DNA of 18,361 nucleotides, from positions 1 to 18,361 of the forward strand of contig JAJRPL010000366.1 of the NCBI GenBank assembly GCA_024280815.1. Direction: 5' to 3'. Numbering within the stretch: position 1 is the stretch's first letter; every line of letters begins with the position of its first letter. Shown piece after piece: positions 1-7,979 of this stretch. The notes beneath the pieces are model-generated. The model saw only the letters and a list, made by a program, of their open reading frames with translations. It was not told the origin of the DNA and did not search any database. Origin of the DNA: Bacteroidota bacterium. GTDB lineage: Bacteria; Bacteroidota; Bacteroidia; Flavobacteriales; Flavobacteriaceae. The position numbers were made by a program, and so were the translations under genes.

Positions 1-189
1 AAAAAAGATATGTGAATAATATATAGGTATGGCTGATGTTAATTTTTTCTTTCCATTCAAAACTAAAAATATTTTGTAATTTCGTCGAATTGAGTTGGTT
101 ATTTTAAAGTATAAAAATTCAAAAGGTGGTTTTTAAAGTTTAGAATTATCTAAAGACAATTGAAAATACAAACAGTTTAACAATTTTTT

Positions 190-804
190 ATGAGATTTAT
201 TATTATAATTATTATTCCATTTTTATTAAATAGTCAAGCACAAAGGCCAGGTATTTTTTTTCGAGAAGATTTTAAAGAAACTCCTGCTGAAATACCTATT
301 ACGCAAGAACATATTTCAAATTTAAATCTTGAAATATCACTTTATGGAAAAGGGGCAGATGTAATTAAGAAAAGTCATCATGATGAGCCTTATGATGATC
401 CTTATTATGTTTGGTCAGGGTTATGTAAAGATAATTGGGCGGTAACATTGAAGCATAAATCTAAATTTGTTGATCTTTCAAATCAAGCAAAGGTAAGGTG
501 GAGATCAAAACAATCAGGTTTTCGACAATTACATATTATTCTTAAATTGTCTGATGGAACATGGTTAATCAGTGATGTTGCAGATTCGTTATCTAAAGAT
601 TGGAGAATAACAGAATTTAATATTTCTGATATTAAATGGATGTCTTTTGATATAAATACTATCTCAGAAATTAAATGGATAGAAAATCCAGACTTAAGTA
701 AAGTGGAGGAAATTGGTTGGACTGATTTAATGAAAGGAGGAGGGTCTGAGGCTTGTTCAAGAATAGACTGGGTTGAGGTAGATGGTTTCTCTATAAATAA
801 ATGA
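190..804 (+). CDS. Small secreted protein of unknown function, probably beta-sandwich
   Basis: A 204-aa protein with a clear signal peptide: Met-Arg, a run of isoleucines, and a likely SQA/Q cleavage at residues 17/18. The mature part is rich in Trp, Asp and aromatic residues and alternates short strand-like segments. Visible landmarks are KKSHHDEPYDDPYYVW in the first half, KVRWRSKQSGFRQL in the middle and a closing CSRIDWVEVDGF. This pattern suggests a compact ligand-binding beta-sandwich of the CBM or galactose-binding type rather than an enzyme, but I cannot assign a named family. Two cysteines remain in the mature protein and could form a disulfide. It lies 204 bp upstream of the SusC gene on the same strand, with a weak hairpin and the susC promoter between, so it is probably a separate transcript. 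No convincing promoter is visible in bases 1-189. A role in substrate capture is inference only. Confidence 0.75.
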   Translation: MRFIIIIIIPFLLNSQAQRPGIFFREDFKETPAEIPITQEHISNLNLEISLYGKGADVIKKSHHDEPYDDPYYVWSGLCKDNWAVTLKHKSKFVDLSNQAKVRWRSKQSGFRQLHIILKLSDGTWLISDVADSLSKDWRITEFNISDIKWMSFDINTISEIKWIENPDLSKVEEIGWTDLMKGGGSEACSRIDWVEVDGFSINK

Positions 805-842
805 TTTTTTTGAGTTTATTAATGCAAATTGTAAATGTAAAA

Positions 843-875
843 AAAATGTGCTCGAACACTTTTATTCGTTTTTTC
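843..875 (+). terminator. Weak possible terminator after the small secreted gene
   Basis: AAAA-T-GTG (843-850) can pair with CAC-TTTT (857-863) around a CTCGAA loop, leaving one bulged T. A T-rich stretch follows at 869-874. The stem is short and A/T-dominated, so this is only suggestive. Confidence 0.3.
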
Positions 876-876
876 C

Positions 877-906
877 TTGATTTTTAAAATTATTATACTA
901 TTTTTG
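877..906 (+). promoter_or_regulatory. Bacteroidota-type sigma-A promoter for the SusC gene
   Basis: TTG at 877-879, a 19-nt spacer and TATTTTTG at 899-906 fit the Bacteroidota/Flavobacterium consensus TTG-N17-23-TAnnTTTG exactly. Transcription would start near 912-914, leaving a leader of about 95 nt before the ATG at 1009. Motifs related to TCGATAA lie just downstream (909-915, 934-943, 957-963) and could be operator half-sites. Confidence 0.6.
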
Positions 907-1008
907 TTTCGATAAGTTGCTGAAATGTAGTTTGATAATCGATGTGAATATATTAATTATCGAGCAAAATTTAGGCTAATACAATTAACTTAAATCAATA
1001 TAAAGATT

Positions 1009-3996
1009 ATGATTACAAAAAAAAAGAAATCAATCAAAAGTGCTTTGTTACTAATCCTTTTTTTTATAGGAATAGCTGTAAGTGCTCAGGAACATTCTGT
1101 TTCTGGGAAAGTCACAGATGCAACTGACGGGTCTCCTCTTCCTGGAGTTAACATCATTATTAAAGGGGGTACTACTGGAACTTCAACAGATTTTGATGGG
1201 ATGTATACACTTACGGTGCCTGATAACAGTACTATTTTAGAAGTTACATCATTAGGCTATCTTATGCAAGATATAGCTGTTGGAGAGAAAGAAACAATCA
1301 ACATTGCACTTGAACAAGATGTAAATCAACTAGATGAAGTTGTTGTTGTAGGTTATGGTTCGGTACGAAAAGAGGATGTAACAGGTGCTATTAATCACAT
1401 TTCTAGTGAAGATTTATCTGCTTTCCCATCTGCTGGTGTGGTGCAATCACTGCAAGGGAGGTCATCTGGAGTGGTGGTTCAAGCTGTGAATAACGAACCG
1501 GGAGGCGATATGAAAATACGTATTCGAGGTGGTACTTCAATAAATGCTTCCTCTGATCCTTTATATGTAGTTGATGGTTTTCCAGGAGGAGCAGTTCCAG
1601 CACCTGAGAATATAGCTTCAATTGAAGTGTTAAAAGATGCTTCTTCAACAGCTATTTATGGATCTAGAGGTTCAAATGGAGTTGTAATTATTACGACGAA
1701 GAAAGGTCGTTCTGGAAGTATGAAAATTGATTTAAATATATCTACATCTTTTCAAAACCCAACAAATCGTTTAGATTTATTAGGTGCAAATGATTTTGTT
1801 GATTTGCAAAATGAAATTTACGGTACTGCTTTAGTGGCTCCTGCAAAAGGTACAGATTGGCAAGATGAAATTTTTAGAACAGGACAGATACAAAATTACC
1901 AATTATCTTTAAGCGGAGGGTCTGATAATATTACTTATTACGTTTCTGGTATAGCTTACAATCAAAAAGGTGTTGTGATTAATTCTAATTATAAACGCTA
2001 TTCGCTAGTTAGTAATTTAGATATAAAAGCGTCGGAAAAAATTAATTTCGGAATTAATCTTATGGCTAAAAGAGCAGATAAACAAGGTGTTAGGTCACAA
2101 GAAGGAACTGCATCTGGCCCTATTAGTGGTTTAGCTTTAACAGACCCAACAATACCAGTGTATGATGAAGATGGTAATTATACAATCTCTAACCTAGGAG
2201 ACCCGAGAGATAATCCATTTGCACTTGCTAACGAATTGGTAGATGATTCTCTTAACGATATAATACAAGCTAATTTTTTTGGTAAATGGGATGTTGTTAA
2301 TAATTTATCTTTACAAATGAATTTTGGAGCTAATATATCTAATAGAAGAATTGGATTATATACAGGTAGTGGCTTAATAGAAGGATCATCTGTTGGAGGA
2401 GATGGAAGAATTTTAGGAAGAAAATCTACTACATTACTTAATGAAAATTATCTTACTTATAGATTTGTGTCAGATGATACTAATCATAATATAACTGCTA
2501 TGGGTGGTTACTCAATTCAAACAAATAGTTCTGAAAGATGGGGTGCACATGGGCAATCATTTTTAACTGATTCTGGTGAGTATTGGGGATTAAGTGGAGC
2601 GTCAGAATTTCAGGCTCCCTCAGCAAACCTAGTAGAGTCTACATTACTTTCATATTATGGACGTATAAATTATAAACTTTTTGATAAATTTAATATCACT
2701 TTAAATGGTAGATATGATGGATCATCTAGATTTGCTAAGAATAATAAATGGGCTTTCTTTCCTTCTGGAGCAATTGCATGGAATCTGAAAAAAGAGTCTT
2801 TTTTGAGTGATTCAGATGCGGTAAGTCAGTTTAAGCTTAGAGCTAGTTATGGAGTTACTGGAAACCAATCTTTAGACCCATATCAATCTTTAACAAAATT
2901 AGGATTTGTTCATTCCATCCAAAATTCAAATATTGTTAATGCTGTTCGTCCAGTTGCTGTAGCAAATGATAATTTAACATGGGAAAGCACAACACAATCA
3001 GATTTTGGTATTGAAGTAGGTTTTCTTAAAGATAGAATTAATATTGTAGCTGATTTTTATAATAAAGAAACAAATGATTTGATTTTCTTACAACCTTTAC
3101 CTGCACATTCTGGGTATTCTAGTTTCCTTAATAATATTGGTTCTGTTCAAAATAAAGGGGTAGATCTAACACTTTCTACGGTTAATTTTGAAGGCGATTT
3201 TAATTGGAAATCTGAATTTAATATTTCTTTTAACCGTAATGAAATACTTGAATTACCAGAAGGAAATGATATTCGTTACGGAGTAGCTCCTGGACATATG
3301 GTTGGAACAGATGCTACAAATATATTAAGAGTTGGTGAGCCTGTTGGTGTTTTCTTCGGCTATGTTTATGATGGGGTATACCAAGATGGTGAAACAATAT
3401 TGCCAGGTAACTTTGATCAGTTTGGTGGAGGATCTGAAAAGATGAAAGACTTAAATGGAGATGGAGAAATTAATGCTGATGATAGAACTATTATTGGAGA
3501 TCCAAACCCTGATTTTTTCTGGGGCTTTAACAATGATTTTACTTTTAAGAACTTTGACTTGAATATATTCTTTGTAGGATCACAAGGAAATGATATTTAT
3601 AGTTTCACCCAAGAAGAAACAATGACGTTAAGAGGTATTGCAAACTCAACGACTGATGCATTAAACCGTTGGACACCAACCAACACAAATACAAATATTC
3701 CTGCTGCAAATTCTGAACGTGGTTATCACTCTACATCAAGATGGATATCTGACGGAAGTTATATTCGATTAAGAAATATTGCTTTAGGTTATACGATACC
3801 TAAATCAGTTATTGGTACAACTAGAGTATATATTAGTGCACAAAACATATTGACTTTTACTGATTATAAAGGAATAGATCCAGAAGTTAATTATTGCTCA
3901 ACTGGAGGCTCTGGAGGTAATTTAAGACAGGGTATGGATTATGCAAGTTATCCGAATTCAAAAACAATTACAATCGGATTAAATATAACATTTTAA
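1009..3996 (+). CDS. SusC/RagA-family TonB-dependent outer-membrane transporter
   Basis: A 995-aa outer-membrane import barrel that would move a bulky substrate into the periplasm with TonB energy, together with the SusD partner just downstream. The signal peptide probably ends at VSA/Q (26/27). Next comes a carboxypeptidase-regulatory-like domain at about residues 30-103 (VSGKVTDATDGSPLPGVNI), then the SusC hallmark LDEVVVVGYG at 108-117. The plug domain follows at about 118-230, with RIRGGTSI, PLYVVDGFPGG and ASSTAIYGSRGSNGV. The rest is a C-terminal beta-barrel ending in an aromatic residue (GLNITF). An acidic calcium-type loop, DLNGDGEINADD (814-825), is common in SusC proteins. Length is normal. 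There is no STN signalling domain, so this is not a sigma-regulator-coupled receptor. The substrate cannot be inferred from sequence alone. Confidence 0.97.
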   Translation: MITKKKKSIKSALLLILFFIGIAVSAQEHSVSGKVTDATDGSPLPGVNIIIKGGTTGTSTDFDGMYTLTVPDNSTILEVTSLGYLMQDIAVGEKETINIALEQDVNQLDEVVVVGYGSVRKEDVTGAINHISSEDLSAFPSAGVVQSLQGRSSGVVVQAVNNEPGGDMKIRIRGGTSINASSDPLYVVDGFPGGAVPAPENIASIEVLKDASSTAIYGSRGSNGVVIITTKKGRSGSMKIDLNISTSFQNPTNRLDLLGANDFVDLQNEIYGTALVAPAKGTDWQDEIFRTGQIQNYQLSLSGGSDNITYYVSGIAYNQKGVVINSNYKRYSLVSNLDIKASEKINFGINLMAKRADKQGVRSQEGTASGPISGLALTDPTIPVYDEDGNYTISNLGDPRDNPFALANELVDDSLNDIIQANFFGKWDVVNNLSLQMNFGANISNRRIGLYTGSGLIEGSSVGGDGRILGRKSTTLLNENYLTYRFVSDDTNHNITAMGGYSIQTNSSERWGAHGQSFLTDSGEYWGLSGASEFQAPSANLVESTLLSYYGRINYKLFDKFNITLNGRYDGSSRFAKNNKWAFFPSGAIAWNLKKESFLSDSDAVSQFKLRASYGVTGNQSLDPYQSLTKLGFVHSIQNSNIVNAVRPVAVANDNLTWESTTQSDFGIEVGFLKDRINIVADFYNKETNDLIFLQPLPAHSGYSSFLNNIGSVQNKGVDLTLSTVNFEGDFNWKSEFNISFNRNEILELPEGNDIRYGVAPGHMVGTDATNILRVGEPVGVFFGYVYDGVYQDGETILPGNFDQFGGGSEKMKDLNGDGEINADDRTIIGDPNPDFFWGFNNDFTFKNFDLNIFFVGSQGNDIYSFTQEETMTLRGIANSTTDALNRWTPTNTNTNIPAANSERGYHSTSRWISDGSYIRLRNIALGYTIPKSVIGTTRVYISAQNILTFTDYKGIDPEVNYCSTGGSGGNLRQGMDYASYPNSKTITIGLNITF

Positions 3997-4006
3997 AATA
4001 TAAAAG

Positions 4007-5503
4007 ATGAAAAAATTCAAATTAGGTACAATTATATTAATACTATTTAGTATGTTTTCCTGTGCAGATTTAGAAGAAGATCCAAAAAGTTCTTTATCTC
4101 CAGATGGTTTTGTAAAATCTCCAAAAGATGTAGAAACAATAATTTTTGGTGCATATGGAAGAATGACAAATGGTTCTTACTGGGGAAGAAAATTAAGTAC
4201 AACAATAATGCTTCGTAGCGATATGGTAGATATAGGTAATCCTTCTACGCCATCACGAAGAGTTCAAGTAAATGATTTTACTTTAGATGCTTCCAACGGA
4301 ATGATTAGTAAGTTTTGGCCAATTTCTTATGAAATAATTGGAGCTGCTAATACAGCTATTGCTGGTGCTGAAAGTTTGGAGAATATAGATGAGGATAGGA
4401 GAAATGAATTGATTGGAGAAGCAAAATTTGTACGTGCTTTTTCTTATTTTATTCTGGTTCGTATGTTTGGTGATATTCCTTATGTAGATAAAGCTATATC
4501 TGATCCATTATCATTAGTTGATTTAACTAAAACACCAGCTTCTGAAGTTTATGAAAATATCATTGCTGATTTAGAATTTGCTAAAGAATTTGCACCTATG
4601 ACTCTTAATGCTCGTTCAAGAGGAACTAGAGGGTCAGCAGCAACTATGTTGGCAGATGTATATTTAACACTAGAAAATTGGAGTGAAGCATACAATAATG
4701 CAAAATGGGTTATTGATAATGCTGAATCTTTAGGTTATTCTTTAGAAACAAATTACCAGAATCTTTTTGATGCAACTAAACAGGATGGGTTAGAAGAAAC
4801 TATTTTTTCTATTGATTTTAAAGGATTGGTAAGAGCAACTGATGGTGACGATCTTTTTGGACCAATGACTGGAATACGAGGAACAGATATGCAAGGCTGG
4901 GGTGTAATGGTACCTTCTATGGAAGTGTTTGAAAGTTTTGAAGATCAAGATTACCGAAGAGATGTTGCCTTTTTTACAGAAGCTACAATTGATGGTGTAA
5001 TGACTAGTTATCAAGATTTTCCATTAGAGAAAAGACCTCATATTGCTAAGTTTAGACGTTTTCCTGGAGAGGCACAATCTAGTGGTCGTCAATCAGATAA
5101 TAACTATGCTATTTATAGATATGCTGAAGTTATTTTAATTGCAGCTGAAGCAGGTAATAAAATGACAGGACCAACTGCAGAAATTGAAGGTTATGTTAAT
5201 CAAATTCGTGAAAGAGCTAGAAATGCAGACGGAACAGCTAGAGCTGTTCCTGCTGATGTAGCTTCTGGTTTATCTCAAGATCAATTTCATGAAATAGTTA
5301 TTGATGAAAGAAGAATTGAACTTGCATTCGAATCTAAAAGATGGTTTGATATTCAACGTCTTCGTATTGGTAATCAGGTGTTTTTTGGAGTAAATTCTCT
5401 AGAACCTCATGATAACTTTGTTGATTTTCATTATCTATTTCCTATCCCACAATTTGCTTTGGACGTTAGTCCAAGTTTAAAACCGCAAAATCCAGGATAT
5501 TAA
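4007..5503 (+). CDS. SusD/RagB-family surface lipoprotein, nutrient binding
   Basis: A 498-aa partner of the SusC transporter that starts 10 bp after it, so the two are co-transcribed. A lipoprotein signal peptide ends at Cys19 (MFSC). The residues after it (ADLEEDP) are acidic, as in surface-export signals of Bacteroidota lipoproteins, which suggests display on the outer face. The body is the usual helical TPR-like SusD fold: an N-terminal SusD-like domain with RNELIGEAKFVRAFSYF at about residues 130-148, and the RagB/SusD C-terminal domain with IDERRIELAFESKRWFDIQR (433-452). The C-terminus SLKPQNPGY is typical of the family. Length is normal. The protein would lid the SusC barrel and bind glycan or oligosaccharide. 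Ligand specificity is not predictable from the sequence. Confidence 0.96.
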   Translation: MKKFKLGTIILILFSMFSCADLEEDPKSSLSPDGFVKSPKDVETIIFGAYGRMTNGSYWGRKLSTTIMLRSDMVDIGNPSTPSRRVQVNDFTLDASNGMISKFWPISYEIIGAANTAIAGAESLENIDEDRRNELIGEAKFVRAFSYFILVRMFGDIPYVDKAISDPLSLVDLTKTPASEVYENIIADLEFAKEFAPMTLNARSRGTRGSAATMLADVYLTLENWSEAYNNAKWVIDNAESLGYSLETNYQNLFDATKQDGLEETIFSIDFKGLVRATDGDDLFGPMTGIRGTDMQGWGVMVPSMEVFESFEDQDYRRDVAFFTEATIDGVMTSYQDFPLEKRPHIAKFRRFPGEAQSSGRQSDNNYAIYRYAEVILIAAEAGNKMTGPTAEIEGYVNQIRERARNADGTARAVPADVASGLSQDQFHEIVIDERRIELAFESKRWFDIQRLRIGNQVFFGVNSLEPHDNFVDFHYLFPIPQFALDVSPSLKPQNPGY

Positions 5504-5529
5504 TATAAATTTTAATTGAATTAGTTATT

Positions 5530-5564
5530 GATGTCTTATTCTTAAGAATAAGGCATCTTTTTTT
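5530..5564 (+). terminator. Strong rho-independent terminator after susCD
   Basis: GATGTCTTATTC (5530-5541) pairs over 12 positions, including one G-T wobble, with GAATAAGGCATC (5546-5557) around a TTAA loop. Seven T residues follow (5558-5564). It lies 26 bp after the SusD stop and separates the susCD transcript from the downstream operon. Confidence 0.9.
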
Positions 5565-5580
5565 AAAGAAATGTAATACA

Positions 5581-5620
5581 TCAAAAATCATGGCTTAATC
5601 TACTGATTTTGATAGTTTTT
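5581..5620 (+). repeat. Inverted repeat in the leader of the oxidoreductase operon
   Basis: TCAAAAATCA (5581-5590) is the near-complement of TGATTTTGA (5604-5612), with one extra A, and a T-run follows at 5615-5620. It could be a second weak terminator or an operator for the downstream operon. No consensus TAnnTTTG element is visible before 5675. A TTGATA (5609-5614), 16-nt spacer, TATACT (5631-5636) arrangement is present, but it is not the usual promoter type of this phylum. Confidence 0.3.
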
Positions 5621-5674
5621 TAAATTTATTTATACTAACAAAATCAATAATATTCCTTTTTATATCATAAATTT

Positions 5675-6250
5675 ATGGAAAGAAGAGAAGCAGTAATTAA
5701 AATTTCTTGGATACTAAAATCTGTATTTTTAGCACCAACAGTATTAACCGTTTTACAAAGTTGTCAGCACGAAGTAAAACAATCTAAAGACCTTTTGGTT
5801 TTTAATGATAATCAGGACAGTCTAGTAAAAGCCATAGCCGATACAATTATTCCTAGAACTAATTCACCAAGTGCTTCAGATGTTAATGTAGATAAGTTTA
5901 TCGATTTACTTTTAAATGATGTTTTTGATGAGAGAACAAAACAAATTTTTTTAAATGGTCTATCTGAGTTTGATCAAAATTGTAAATCTGTAACAGGTGA
6001 AAGCTTTACTAATCTTAGCGAACCTGAACAGCATATTTACTTAGAAAAAATTGATAAAGACATAATGCAAAAGGATTATGATGAATTGGTTCCTTTTTAT
6101 TATACATTTAAACACCTAACTATTACATCTTATTTTTCTACAGAACAGGGTGTCAAACAAAACTTAAATTACATTCCAATTCCAGGGCCTTTTATTGGTG
6201 ATATTGATTTAAAACCAGAAGATAAAATAATTATAGGTAATAAAATGTAA
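5675..6250 (+). CDS. Gluconate 2-dehydrogenase subunit 3 family small subunit
   Basis: A 191-aa protein resembling the small (gamma, hitch-hiker) subunit of membrane-associated FAD sugar dehydrogenases. The N-terminus has an RR pair (MERREAVIKIS), a hydrophobic segment and a lipobox-like LQSC with Cys30, so it is probably an exported lipoprotein. The RR context is too poor to call a firm Tat signal. The mature part shows the family signature: ADTIIPRTNSPSASDVNV with the conserved Ile-Pro at about residues 55-56, followed by a helical domain (VDKFIDLLLNDVF). In characterised relatives this subunit helps export and mature the GMC flavoprotein, which has no signal of its own. The GMC gene starts 11 bp downstream, so the two very probably form a complex. 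It is the first gene of the eight-gene operon. Confidence 0.88.
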   Translation: MERREAVIKISWILKSVFLAPTVLTVLQSCQHEVKQSKDLLVFNDNQDSLVKAIADTIIPRTNSPSASDVNVDKFIDLLLNDVFDERTKQIFLNGLSEFDQNCKSVTGESFTNLSEPEQHIYLEKIDKDIMQKDYDELVPFYYTFKHLTITSYFSTEQGVKQNLNYIPIPGPFIGDIDLKPEDKIIIGNKM

Positions 6251-6261
6251 TAATTACGACT

Positions 6262-7953
6262 ATGAATATAAAAAAACAATACGAAGTAATAGTTGTAGGA
6301 GGTGGGATGACTGGGAGCTGGGCCGCAAAAGAGTTTACTGAAAAAGGATTTGAAACACTTGTTATAGAACGAGGAAAAGAAGTAGAACACATTAAAGATT
6401 ATTCAACAACCTATAATGCTCCGTGGGATTTTAAGTATCGAGATTACGATTCGAAAGAAGTGAAGGAAGAGCAATATATGCAAAGGTTAAAATATAATTT
6501 TGATGCTTCAAGTAAACAGTTTTATGTCAATGATAAAGAACATCCAATGGAAACTGTAAAAGGTAAACCTTCAAGGTGGTTTAGAGGATTTCAAACTGGA
6601 GGTAAAAGTCTTATTTGGGGTAAGGGAGTGTATCGTTATAGTGACTATGATTTTGAAAGAAATAAGAATGATGGTAATGGGATAGATTGGCCAATAAGAT
6701 ATAAAGATATTGAAAAATGGTATGATTATATTGAAGAGTTTATAGGTGTATGTGGTACCAATGAAGATTTAGACCATTATCCTGATGGAAAGTATCTTCC
6801 GCCTTTTGAGATGAATGCAGTAGAGAAAGCTGCGAAAAAGAGACTAGAAGATCATTATAAAGACAGAGTTTTTGCTCCTAACCGAGTAGCACATCTTACA
6901 AAAATAAAGCCAGGTACGTTTAAAGGAAGATCAGAGTGCATGTCTCGAGATATGTGCCATACAGGATGTCCCTTTGGAGCCTATTTTTCAAGTAATAGTT
7001 CTACTTTTCCTGCTGCTAAACTGACAGGTAAACTTACAATGGTTCATAATACTATAGTTGATACACTAATTTATGACGAGACTAAAAGTAGAGTTACCGG
7101 TGTTAAAGTTATTGATGCGAACACCAACGAAACTACAGAATATTATGCCAGAGTCATTTTTTTATGTGCTTCAACTTTACTGTCAACCAGTATTTTAATG
7201 CGTTCTAAAAATGATACATTTCCTAATGGACTTGCGAATTCAAGCGGTGTGCTTGGACATTATCTAATTGATAATCATAAAACCGTTGTAGGTACAGTGG
7301 TAATGGAAGGATTTGATGATAAATATTATAAAGGATTTAGACCCGCTGATTTGGTGATAACTAGTTTTAGGAATATAAAAAAACAGGAAAAAGATTTTTA
7401 TAGAAGTTATGGGTTTTGGGGAGGAGCAAGACGAGTAGGAATTAATCCAAACCAAATCGGAATTGGAAAAAAATTTAAAGAAAAACTTACTAAACCTGGT
7501 GATTGGGTAATGCGTATATACGGTTTTGGGGAATCTATACCATATTATGATAATAAAATAGAGCTACTTGAGGGTAAAAAAAATAAATGGGGTTTGCAAA
7601 TTGTAAAAATTGATGCTGAATTTAAAGAAAACGAATTGAAGATGATAAAAGACATGAAAGAGCAGGCTCAAGAAATGCTAGAAGTTATGGGGTTAAAAGA
7701 TGTAAAAGTAACCGAAAGTATACCTATAGTAGGAAATTCATCTCATATGGTAGGTACTGCAAGAATGGGTAAAAACAGTAAAACATCTGTATTAAATAGT
7801 TTCAACCAATGTCATGATATAACAAACTTATTTATAACTGACGGATCCTGTATGCCTTCTTTATCTTATAAAAGCCCCTCTCTAACAATTATGGCTCTAA
7901 CAGCAAGGGCATGTGATTTTGCTGTAAAGAAAATGAAAAAGGGAGAACTTTAA
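6262..7953 (+). CDS. GMC-family FAD sugar dehydrogenase, catalytic subunit
   Basis: A 563-aa flavoprotein with no signal peptide. The N-terminal Rossmann motif GGGMTGSW (13-20) and acidic Glu36 bind FAD. Cysteines 226, 232 and 236 (C-x5-C-x3-C, followed by PFGAYFSS) match the spacing of the three cysteines that hold a [3Fe-4S] cluster in the Burkholderia cepacia FAD-glucose dehydrogenase alpha subunit. The GMC C-terminal domain carries the catalytic-type histidine in SSHMVGTARMG (His495). At the second active-site position, where relatives normally have Asn or His before Pro, this protein has Ser538 (KSPSLTIMAL). It probably oxidises a sugar or glycoside in the periplasm, exported together with the small subunit encoded just upstream. 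Which carbon is oxidised (C1 as in glucose dehydrogenase, C3 as in glucoside 3-dehydrogenase) cannot be told. No cytochrome c subunit is encoded nearby. Confidence 0.92.
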   Translation: MNIKKQYEVIVVGGGMTGSWAAKEFTEKGFETLVIERGKEVEHIKDYSTTYNAPWDFKYRDYDSKEVKEEQYMQRLKYNFDASSKQFYVNDKEHPMETVKGKPSRWFRGFQTGGKSLIWGKGVYRYSDYDFERNKNDGNGIDWPIRYKDIEKWYDYIEEFIGVCGTNEDLDHYPDGKYLPPFEMNAVEKAAKKRLEDHYKDRVFAPNRVAHLTKIKPGTFKGRSECMSRDMCHTGCPFGAYFSSNSSTFPAAKLTGKLTMVHNTIVDTLIYDETKSRVTGVKVIDANTNETTEYYARVIFLCASTLLSTSILMRSKNDTFPNGLANSSGVLGHYLIDNHKTVVGTVVMEGFDDKYYKGFRPADLVITSFRNIKKQEKDFYRSYGFWGGARRVGINPNQIGIGKKFKEKLTKPGDWVMRIYGFGESIPYYDNKIELLEGKKNKWGLQIVKIDAEFKENELKMIKDMKEQAQEMLEVMGLKDVKVTESIPIVGNSSHMVGTARMGKNSKTSVLNSFNQCHDITNLFITDGSCMPSLSYKSPSLTIMALTARACDFAVKKMKKGEL

Positions 7954-7979
7954 TTTAATACATTTCTGAATTTAACGAT

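Noticed and set aside
1..189. Promoter or gene end at the left edge
   Set aside because: TAATTTCG at 77-84 and ATATTTTG at 69-76 are near misses to TAnnTTTG without a correctly spaced TTG, and no coding frame is convincing.
3448..3483. Dockerin/EF-hand motif in the SusC protein
   Set aside because: A single acidic loop of this kind is common in SusC barrels and there is no paired repeat, so no cellulosome-type dockerin is claimed.
5675..5770. Twin-arginine export signal on the small dehydrogenase subunit
   Set aside because: The RR pair is followed by EAVIKI rather than the S/T-RR-x-F-L-K pattern. A lipoprotein signal with Cys30 explains the N-terminus, and Tat export stays only a possibility.
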